Below are positions 1 through 5,086 of a stretch of 5,560 nt of DNA, piece by piece. The DNA lies in the NCBI GenBank assembly GCA_017424085.1, contig JAFPBP010000001.1, positions 1-5,560 on the forward strand. The letters run 5' to 3'. A program made the position numbers and the translations under genes. Source of the DNA: Clostridia bacterium (GTDB lineage Bacteria > Bacillota > Clostridia > Oscillospirales > UBA644). The notes below the pieces were generated by a model. The model searched no databases and had not been told where the DNA came from. It saw nothing but the letters and a program-made list of their open reading frames with translations. The number at the start of each line of letters is the position of its first letter. Position 1 is the stretch's first letter.

Positions 1-84
1 AAAGAGAACAATGAGCAGTGCACAAGCGCAAGCCTCCACCTCTTGGAGGGGGAGGGGGACCGCGCAGCGGTGGAAGGATTGTCC
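1..84 (-). repeat. Intergenic GC-rich repeat, copy R1 (inverted)
   Basis: Read on the minus strand, this stretch aligns along its whole length with 4784-4866 on the plus strand. Shared blocks, in order, are a GG-CAATCC block, a CCACC-CT-CG-GGTCCCCC block, a C-rich run, GGCTTGCG, TTGTGC and GCTCATT. It also matches the more degraded copy at 4571-4649. It contains no credible ORF. R1 lacks the inverted partner half that accompanies the 4784 copy, and its left end may be cut by the window edge. The repeat status is seen directly; whether it is mobile is unknown. Confidence 0.7.
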
Positions 85-119
85 CTGCGCAAAAGATACT
101 TTCAGCCGTCGAATGTGTG

Positions 120-145
120 AAAAAACTTGCAAAAAGGTCATAAAA
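120..145 (+). promoter_or_regulatory. Phased A-tracts upstream of the promoter (UP-like)
   Basis: Runs of A start at 120 (six), 131 (five) and 142 (four), exactly 11 bp apart and so on one face of the helix. They lie about 15-40 bp upstream of the -35 box. Phased A-tracts in this place are known to bend DNA and can contact the RNA polymerase alpha C-terminal domain. The phasing is seen; stimulation of the promoter is inferred. Confidence 0.5.
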
Positions 146-159
146 TGGAAGGGTACCCC

Positions 160-188
160 TTGACAAGGATTCCTACCTATGATATAAT
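160..188 (+). promoter_or_regulatory. Consensus sigma-A promoter
   Basis: TTGACA at 160-165 and TATAAT at 183-188 are separated by exactly 17 bp, so both boxes and the spacing match the housekeeping consensus. The expected transcription start is near 195, about 27 nt before the leader ORF. No other promoter is visible before the gene at 388, so this one should drive the leader and, after read-through of the terminator at 316-354, the lipoprotein operon. The -35 box sits inside CCTTGACAAGG, a perfect 11-bp palindrome (158-168). GGGTACCC lies just upstream (151-158) and AGGATTCCT lies in the spacer (166-174). These could be operator sites. Confidence 0.9.
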
Positions 189-221
189 GAAATCAAGAAA
201 ACCACGAAAGGGTGAAACACG

Positions 222-329
222 ATGAAGCTGCTTTTTTCGATCTATCACGACAAAAAGCGCGCTTTGCGTGTGTCCACCCGTTGGGTAAATCATACGAAGA
301 CAGGATACAGGCAAGCGCGCACCGAATGA
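222..329 (+). CDS. 35-residue leader peptide ORF
   Basis: An ATG at 222 opens a 35-codon frame ending in TGA at 327-329. A Shine-Dalgarno-like AAAGGGTGA lies about 7 nt upstream, and the start is about 27 nt from the predicted transcript 5' end. The peptide starts MKLLFSIYHDKKRAL and ends YRQARTE. It is strongly basic (five Arg, four Lys) and has no hydrophobic span long enough for a signal peptide or membrane segment. I do not recognise it. Its last four sense codons and its stop lie in the left arm and apical part of the terminator hairpin, and a translating ribosome would cross the competing upstream hairpins. This favours a cis-acting leader peptide over a free small protein. It could still be a chance ORF in a structured RNA. 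Confidence 0.6.
   Translation: MKLLFSIYHDKKRALRVSTRWVNHTKTGYRQARTE
231..320 (+). promoter_or_regulatory. Leader RNA hairpins competing with the terminator
   Basis: Two hairpins precede the terminator. The first pairs 231-239 with 248-257 (nine pairs, one bulged C, eight-base loop). The second pairs 257-275 with 303-320: about 17 pairs including one G-U, with one bulged T (265) and one G/G mismatch (268/310). Its loop contains a small ACCC/GGGT hairpin (276-286). The right arm of the second hairpin (311-320) contains the first five bases of the terminator's left arm (316-320), so the two structures are mutually exclusive. Bases 252-262 can also pair with 344-353, the terminator's right arm and U-run. 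Pairing was found by hand; no folding energies were computed. Confidence 0.6.
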
Positions 330-354
330 GGGAACTCTCGGTTGCGCGTTTTTT
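316..354 (+). terminator. Intrinsic terminator in the leader (attenuator)
   Basis: CGCGCACCGA at 316-325 pairs with TCGGTTGCGCG at 338-348, with one bulged T. Within the loop, GAG (328-330) pairs with CTC (335-337) around a GGAA tetraloop of the GNRA class. Six T residues follow at 349-354. This is a textbook Rho-independent terminator. It lies downstream of the promoter at 160-188 and 34 nt before the ATG of the first lipoprotein gene, with no second promoter between. The operon can therefore be expressed only by read-through or antitermination, unless transcripts enter from outside the window. Confidence 0.8.
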
Positions 355-387
355 GATTTTCACACAACGAAGAAAGGATAACACACC

Positions 388-2571
388 ATGAAAAAAGCCC
401 TTACGTTTCTGTTGATCACCCTCCTGTGCTTGGGGCTCTTCTGCGCCTGCACCCCCGATCAACCCACGACAAACACCCCGTCGGACACGAACCAAGCCAC
501 CGACACGGTCACAGACAGTTCCCAAAACACGTCCACCGACACCGATTCCTCGGTGCAGGCGTCCACCGACTCGGTCACCGACACGAAAACCGATGAAACC
601 GAAGCAAGCACGGACACCTCCGAAGCGACCACCGACGTCTCGGACAACACCGACACCTCGGAAGCAACCGAGACTACGGAGAAAACCGATTCCTCGGAAA
701 AGACCGAAACCACCGATACAACCACCGACACCTCGGATGAGACCGACGCCTCGGATAAGCCCACCGATACCGAGACCGACGTCACCGATTCCGATACCGA
801 CGTCACCACCAACACCGAGCAAAACCAGCCCCAAGGCATGGAGGCTTACGTGCTTCGTCGCCTTTGGAAGCTGGGCGTCAAGGGGTGGGTCAGCGATTGG
901 GTGTGCGAGGGCGAGGTGGTCTGGGCTACCATCACCAACGGTACCTTCTCCCATCTGGCGGCGTTTGACACCGTGACGGGAGACATTCCCCACGCCTACC
1001 GCTACTCGAACACTCCCGTGGCGGTCACCCTTGACGGGGGCACGGTCTGGGTCCTGATCCGCGACGGCTGGGCGTACGGATACGATACCGCCACGGGCAA
1101 GGAAACGGATCGGCATTACCTGCAACGGGATTCGATCGCCTTCCAGGTCAACGGAAGCAAGCTCTATTACGTCAACTCTGCGGGCATTTTCGTCTATGAC
1201 GCCGACACCAACAAAACCGAAACCATCGATTCCCGCAACGACGTGGAATGCATCCTTTTGGATCCCGCCTCCCACCGCCTTTACGCCATAGCGTACAGTG
1301 CTCTTTCGGGGCATAAGGGCGTGCTTTTGGTCTACGACACCAAGACGCTGAAGACGCTGAAGACGGTCACGGACGAAACCATCATCCCCGCTGCAGGCGG
1401 AAAAATGTTCCTGGAGGGCGACACCCTCATCCTCGGCGGCTCGGTGGTGGTTAACTGCACCGATTTCACCCTTACGGAATCCCTCGTCCCCGGAAGGAAC
1501 GTCTGCGTGACCAAGGATTACATCGTCACCTACACCGCCGTATACGATCGCGCCACCAAGAAGAAGCTCCGCTCTCTGACCGAGGATAACTTCGGCAGCG
1601 GGATCGTCACCCCCGAGGGGCGGCTGTTCTTGTGGTCGGGGGAACACATCTTCCTGTTCTCCTACCCCGGCGACGGGAAAAACTCCATGAAAGAGCTGTC
1701 TCCCGGCCGCGACGATACGTCCAAGCTCTCGCAGGTCAATCCCCTCGCCGCATATACCAAGCACGAGGAGCACGTTCTGGAGAACAGCGCCTATATCAAG
1801 TATCTGTTCGAGGGTAAGGATTGCCTCTACGCCTTGAATCGGGACCGTCTGTATCGCCTGTCCCCCAAGGGAGAGATCCTTGCACAGAGAATCCTGCCCG
1901 CCCAGGGCTGGGAAGTTAACTGCGTAGGGGACGAGGTTATCGTTTCCCTTCTCAACAATCCTTCCGTTCTGGTGCTGAACGCCACCGATCTTTCGATAAA
2001 GCAAATCATCGCTCTGCCCGCTCAAGCCAGCGGATGCGTCATCGTAGGAGATTACGTGTATTATTCGGGCTACGATATTGACCGATCCTTGACCCGCTAC
2101 AACGTGAAGACCAAGGAGATCGTCACCTTCGGCGACGTGCGGGGCACTGCCCGTCTGACCGTCCGCAACGGAGAGCTGTACGCAGTAGAGCTCGGATCCA
2201 CCTCCTCGGGCATCTTCCGCTACGATCTTGAAACGCTGAAGGAAACGGGGCGCTTCGACGAGCACGGCATCGAATCCAAGCGGGGCTGGGGCACCTATTT
2301 CCTGGACGGCAAGATCTACGTGGGAAGCTATTGCTTCGACGAGAAGACCCTCAAGCCCCTGTACGATTACGGCGATACCACCATCACCGACGTGACCGAC
2401 GATTATATTTTCACCACCACCGCAGTTTTTGACCGCAAGACCAACCAAGCCTGCGAAGACCTTCCCGTAAGACCCTATCTGAAGGATTCCTATCGGGGCG
2501 GGCTGATGCTCCCCGACGGAACGCTGGTGCAGGAGGGCTCCTTCGCGCTCATCGCCTGGTCCCGCCCGTAA
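388..2571 (+). CDS. Secreted lipoprotein with acidic Thr/Asp/Ser stalk and beta-propeller-like region
   Basis: This 727-residue protein starts with a Lys-Lys n-region and a hydrophobic core (residues 4-20), ending in FCAC with Cys21 as the likely lipidated residue. Residues 22-145 are low complexity: in residues 31-140 Thr, Asp, Ser and Glu make up about 78%, with few Lys and no aromatics. Residues 150-727 carry repeated strand-turn signatures of the form F/Y-D-x-x-T-G/L/N, at about 193, 232, 270, 316, 386, 571, 612, 650 and 681. These are typical of YVTN/PQQ-like or WD-like propeller blades. Spacing of about 40 residues and a blade-poor stretch near 430-465 suggest two consecutive propellers of six or seven blades. 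No catalytic motif or wall-sorting signal is seen. The RBS is AGAAAGGA (371-378). It is first in the operon and paralogous to the next gene. It probably sits on the outer face of the membrane with the stalk spanning the wall; the ligand is unknown. Confidence 0.85.
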   Translation: MKKALTFLLITLLCLGLFCACTPDQPTTNTPSDTNQATDTVTDSSQNTSTDTDSSVQASTDSVTDTKTDETEASTDTSEATTDVSDNTDTSEATETTEKTDSSEKTETTDTTTDTSDETDASDKPTDTETDVTDSDTDVTTNTEQNQPQGMEAYVLRRLWKLGVKGWVSDWVCEGEVVWATITNGTFSHLAAFDTVTGDIPHAYRYSNTPVAVTLDGGTVWVLIRDGWAYGYDTATGKETDRHYLQRDSIAFQVNGSKLYYVNSAGIFVYDADTNKTETIDSRNDVECILLDPASHRLYAIAYSALSGHKGVLLVYDTKTLKTLKTVTDETIIPAAGGKMFLEGDTLILGGSVVVNCTDFTLTESLVPGRNVCVTKDYIVTYTAVYDRATKKKLRSLTEDNFGSGIVTPEGRLFLWSGEHIFLFSYPGDGKNSMKELSPGRDDTSKLSQVNPLAAYTKHEEHVLENSAYIKYLFEGKDCLYALNRDRLYRLSPKGEILAQRILPAQGWEVNCVGDEVIVSLLNNPSVLVLNATDLSIKQIIALPAQASGCVIVGDYVYYSGYDIDRSLTRYNVKTKEIVTFGDVRGTARLTVRNGELYAVELGSTSSGIFRYDLETLKETGRFDEHGIESKRGWGTYFLDGKIYVGSYCFDEKTLKPLYDYGDTTITDVTDDYIFTTTAVFDRKTNQACEDLPVRPYLKDSYRGGLMLPDGTLVQEGSFALIAWSRP
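451..822 (+). repeat. Low-complexity repetitive DNA encoding the lipoprotein stalk
   Basis: About 370 bp encode residues 22-145 of the first lipoprotein and are built from degenerate short units such as ACCGACACCTCGGA (near 650 and 724) and ACCGACGTC. The units are mostly whole codons for Thr, Asp and Ser, so gain or loss of units would keep the frame. They are too diverged to be a perfect tandem array. Similar Thr/Asp/Ser linkers are common after the lipobox in clostridial surface proteins, where they act as disordered spacers. Confidence 0.65.
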
Positions 2572-2599
2572 AAAAATATTATTAGGAGATTGAATCGCC

Positions 2600-4492
2600 A
2601 TGCCTCGTTCCCTTCTGAACGCTTTGACCCTGCTTCTTGCCCTTCTCACCCTCACCGCCTGCACGCCAAACGCAGGCAACGACCCCACCACCGATTCCGA
2701 GGGGCAGCACACCTCCGATACGGAGCCCCAAATCGACCTTGCTCAAGCGATCCCCAACTACGTCGCCACCGCAAAGTGGACCGTGGCTTCGGGCAAGCCT
2801 CAGGCGTGGGTCACCGACGGAGAGATGGTCTGGATGGGAATTGCCCCCAACGGATTTCAGCATCTGGTCGCCTTCGATACCGCATCGGGCACCGTGAAGC
2901 ACAGCCTGTACCTTGGCGGCGAGCCTCTGTCGGTGGCAATTTGCGGAAGCAAGGTCTGGGTCTCCACCGAGCGAGGCTGGCTCTACGCCTTTGATAAGGA
3001 GAGCGGCAAGCAGACCGATCAGCTTTATCTGACCGCAAACGCCCGCGGGCTTCAGGTGACCGAGGAGTGCGTTTATTACCTCACCAACAAGGGCGCCTTC
3101 CGCTTTACCTTCGCCACCCGCAAGACCGAAGCATTTTCCGAAACGGTCTTCACCGCCTGCATTCTCAACGAAGCGGAGCAACGGCTCTACGGCGTCAAGG
3201 AAGGGCGCGTGGAGATCTTTGACACCAAGACCCTGACCGTGGTAAGCGAGCTGAAAAGCGAGACTCTGACCGCACCCACCATGTCGCGGGCGATCCTGCA
3301 GAACGGGATTCTCTATTTCGGAACCTGTCGGGTGGACGTGAAGACCATGACCGCAGAAGCCCTGCCGTTTTTGGGGCAGGTGCTGGACGTGCGGGGCGAT
3401 ATGATCGTCACCACCAAGGGAGTCTTCGATCTTCGCACCAACCAAGAGGTACGAGCCCTGCTCTTCTCCTTGGCGGGATACAATAAGACCGCCGCCGCTC
3501 TGACCCCCGCAGGCAGACTCTTCGTCTGGAACGACGGCTTTGTGGACCTGCTCTATACGGCGCCCGAGAATTACACCGAGCCCACCGCAGAGAAGGTGCT
3601 TTCCACCCGCAACGATAACGTGACCCTGCCCGACAACCCCTTCGCCGCTTATCGCAACCGCCGCACCCACGAGCTGGGGCTTCGCAGCATAAATACCTAC
3701 CAGATCAAGGGGCAGACCATCTACGCGCTGGGCTACTCCTTCAGCGAAAACTTCACCTCCCCCGACGTGCCCAAGCTGTTCCGTCTGGATCCGGCGGGGA
3801 ACGTGACCAAGGAAGTGGTCCTGCCCAACAACGGCGCAGGCTTCAACCTCACCGATACGGAGCTTCAGGTGGCAATTCCCGCCGAAAAGGCGATCCTGAT
3901 CTACAATCTCTCGGATCTGTCCCTTGCCCGCCGCATCGACCTTCCCTCCGCCGCCACCCATTTCGTGCTGGACGGGGATCTGGTCTATTATTCGCAAAAC
4001 GTCCGCAGCGCCCAACTGACCCGCCATAATCTGAAAACGGGCGAAACTACCACCTTCGGCGGCAAGCACGGCGCCGCTTTGATGGGGCTTCAGAACGGAG
4101 TCCTGTACGTAGCGGAATACGGCACCACCGCCTCCAAGATCTACGCCTACGATCCGAAAACCCTGCAGGAAACGGCACAATGCCCCGTGCAGGGCATCGG
4201 AAGCAACGCGGCAACGCCTCTCTTCTTCCGTGACGGGAAGATCTACGTTGGCACCTACGCCTTTGAGGAGGGCACCCTGATTCCCTGCTTCAACTACGCG
4301 GGGCGGATCTTCTGCGTCTCCGAGGATTACGTTCTGACCCAACGGAACGTATACGACCGCAAGACCGGAACCATGTACAAGCCCCTGGATGCGGGCGGCT
4401 TGATCACCAATTCCTACGGGGGCGGCATGCTCACCGACGACGGCTCGCTGGTTCAGCTGGGCGGGCAGAATCTGGTGGTCTGGAAAAAGTAA
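2600..4492 (+). CDS. Secreted beta-propeller-like lipoprotein, short-linker paralog
   Basis: This 630-residue protein has a signal peptide with a hydrophobic stretch at residues 8-20 and a good lipobox, LTAC, giving Cys21. The linker is short (about residues 22-50). The rest is paralogous to the preceding gene: blade-like signatures recur at 92 (FDTASG), 131, 207, 276, 435, 476, 517 and 585. Shared landmarks include NPFAAY at 346 (NPLAAY at 451 in the paralog) and DGKIYVGTY at 545 (DGKIYVGSY at 640). The offset between paralogs stays near 96-110 residues, so the main difference is linker length. The ATG follows TTAGGAG at 2582-2588, and an in-frame TGA at 2591 rules out an earlier start. The gap to the first gene is 28 bp with no promoter or terminator, so both genes should share one mRNA. 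No active-site motif is seen; function unknown. Confidence 0.85.
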   Translation: MPRSLLNALTLLLALLTLTACTPNAGNDPTTDSEGQHTSDTEPQIDLAQAIPNYVATAKWTVASGKPQAWVTDGEMVWMGIAPNGFQHLVAFDTASGTVKHSLYLGGEPLSVAICGSKVWVSTERGWLYAFDKESGKQTDQLYLTANARGLQVTEECVYYLTNKGAFRFTFATRKTEAFSETVFTACILNEAEQRLYGVKEGRVEIFDTKTLTVVSELKSETLTAPTMSRAILQNGILYFGTCRVDVKTMTAEALPFLGQVLDVRGDMIVTTKGVFDLRTNQEVRALLFSLAGYNKTAAALTPAGRLFVWNDGFVDLLYTAPENYTEPTAEKVLSTRNDNVTLPDNPFAAYRNRRTHELGLRSINTYQIKGQTIYALGYSFSENFTSPDVPKLFRLDPAGNVTKEVVLPNNGAGFNLTDTELQVAIPAEKAILIYNLSDLSLARRIDLPSAATHFVLDGDLVYYSQNVRSAQLTRHNLKTGETTTFGGKHGAALMGLQNGVLYVAEYGTTASKIYAYDPKTLQETAQCPVQGIGSNAATPLFFRDGKIYVGTYAFEEGTLIPCFNYAGRIFCVSEDYVLTQRNVYDRKTGTMYKPLDAGGLITNSYGGGMLTDDGSLVQLGGQNLVVWKK

Positions 4493-4508
4493 CGGAATAT
4501 AAAACAAG

Positions 4509-4541
4509 AACGGCGCAGTGCACTTAGCACTGCGCCGTTTC
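4509..4541 (+). terminator. Operon terminator hairpin
   Basis: AACGGCGCAGTGC (4509-4521) pairs perfectly over 13 bp with GCACTGCGCCGTT (4527-4539) around a 5-base loop. It begins 17 bp after the stop of the second lipoprotein gene. The T-run after it is short (TTTCTCATT), so it is a strong hairpin with a mediocre tail. Run on the minus strand it has an upstream-side A-rich stretch (read as GTTCTTGTTTTAT), so it may stop transcription both ways. Confidence 0.8.
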
Positions 4542-4570
4542 TCATTCCCTTGCAGAAGCTTTTCCCCCTT

Positions 4571-4649
4571 CCACCACATCGTGATCCCTATCCATGAAAT
4601 AGAGGCTTGCGCCTGTTCATCTCTCATTTTTTGTTCCACCATCCGAGAG
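4571..4649 (+). repeat. Intergenic repeat, copy R2 (degraded)
   Basis: This copy aligns with 4796-4878 from CCACCACATCG through GGCTTGCG to CTCATTTTTT, and both end in the identical block CCATCCGAGAG. Its C-rich middle part is shorter and more diverged than in R3, and it has no inverted partner half. It lies 30 bp after the operon terminator. Confidence 0.65.
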
Positions 4650-4695
4650 CAACTCTTGAACGAAGTAAAATAGAACGTTGATGCACAGACGGGAG

Positions 4696-4830
4696 GCTCC
4701 CATTAGTAAGGGGAGCTGGCGCGGCGAATGCCGCGACTGAGGGGATTGACCCGCGTTAAGTCACTTTTTAGTTAGTGTACGGCGGTCAATCCCACCCACC
4801 ACTTCGTGGTCCCCCCTCCCTTACTAAGGG
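4696..4830. repeat. Imperfect palindromic (MITE-like) element
   Basis: The outer ends are inverted copies: CCCATTAGTAAGGGGAG at 4699-4715 against CTCCCTTACTAAGGG at 4816-4830, differing by two single-base indels. Closer to the centre, GGGATTGACC (4742-4751) is a perfect inverted match of GGTCAATCCC (4784-4793). The left half holds two further small hairpins, GCTCCC/GGGAGC (4697-4716) and CGCGGC-GAAT-GCCGCG (4720-4735). It encodes no protein. The structure fits a non-autonomous miniature inverted-repeat element or a structured RNA repeat. No target-site duplication was identified. Confidence 0.6.
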
Positions 4831-4878
4831 CGGGCTTGCGTTTGTGCGTCGCTCATTTTTATTCTTGCCATCCGAGAG
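4784..4878 (+). repeat. Intergenic repeat, copy R3
   Basis: This is the best-preserved plus-strand copy. It matches the reverse complement of 1-84 along its first 80 or so bases and R2 from 4796 to its end at CCATCCGAGAG. Its first half is the right arm of the palindromic element 4696-4830, while its second half (GGCTTGCG onward) extends beyond that palindrome. The repeat unit therefore appears to be the right arm plus a tail that stays attached to it. Confidence 0.65.
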
Positions 4879-4960
4879 GGGTACTTAGACGGTGTAACGG
4901 TAAGTCTGTGAGCCGTATTTTCCCCTGCCGCAAACATCTGAAAATATCTGTACGCAGCGA

Positions 4961-5046
4961 GCCCCCCTTCCCGCGCACAACGGCGCGCGTTCCCCGTCCG
5001 CAAAGCGGGCGAGGAACCAAACGCGGGAGCGTTTGAGAAGGGGGGT
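4961..5046. repeat. Cruciform-like three-stem palindromic element
   Basis: An outer arm CCCCCCTTC (4962-4970) pairs with GAAGGGGGG (5037-5045). Inside are a 12-bp stem, 4989-4993 with 5013-5017 plus 4995-5001 with 5005-5011 (one C/A mismatch, one G-T pair, AAA loop), and a perfect 6-bp stem AAACGC/GCGTTT (5019-5034) with a GGGA tetraloop. The sequence is distinct from the other repeat family here. It may act as the terminator-like boundary for the minus-strand gene ending at 5087, though no T-run follows it on that strand. Confidence 0.55.
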
Positions 5047-5086
5047 CAAGGGCGATAACAATTTTTTGATCCAAACAAAACGAGGC

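Larger units (their letters stand above)
4542..5086. other. Gene-free convergent intergenic region made mostly of repeats
   Basis: These 545 bp separate the operon from a convergent minus-strand gene. I see no ORF with a ribosome binding site and a protein-like composition, no tRNA or rRNA, and no promoter with both boxes well spaced. The content is two copies of an intergenic repeat (4571-4649 and 4784-4878), an imperfect palindrome that includes part of the second copy (4696-4830), and a separate cruciform-like element (4961-5046). I find nothing recognisable in 4650-4695, 4879-4960 or 5047-5086. Confidence 0.7.

Noticed and set aside
195..354. T-box or known riboswitch in the leader
   Set aside because: No T-box core motif and no aptamer consensus that I recognise is present; the leader ORF and pairing pattern fit a leader-peptide attenuator better.
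451..822. Wall-anchored SD-repeat adhesin
   Set aside because: The stalk resembles Ser-Asp repeats, but there is no LPxTG-type sorting signal or C-terminal membrane segment; the protein has a lipobox instead.
193..2712. 839-residue open frame on the minus strand, antisense to the first lipoprotein gene
   Set aside because: It shares codon boundaries with the sense gene and is open only because the sense gene lacks TTA, CTA and TCA codons. Its translation is Gly/Val-rich and low complexity opposite the stalk, and the sense frame has a signal peptide, lipobox, RBS and promoter.
2582..4642. 686-residue open frame on the minus strand, antisense to the second lipoprotein gene
   Set aside because: Same cause as the antisense frame of the first gene. 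It runs through the operon terminator and a repeat, and the sense frame has a lipobox and clear homology to its paralog.
4806..5036. 76-residue plus-strand and 71-residue minus-strand frames in the intergenic region
   Set aside because: They run across the palindromic repeats and are Arg/Pro/Cys-rich, without ribosome binding sites or recognisable folds.
4961..5046. tRNA gene, because of the cloverleaf-like stems
   Set aside because: There is no 7-bp acceptor stem, anticodon loop or T-loop consensus, and the outer arm is a pure C/G tract.
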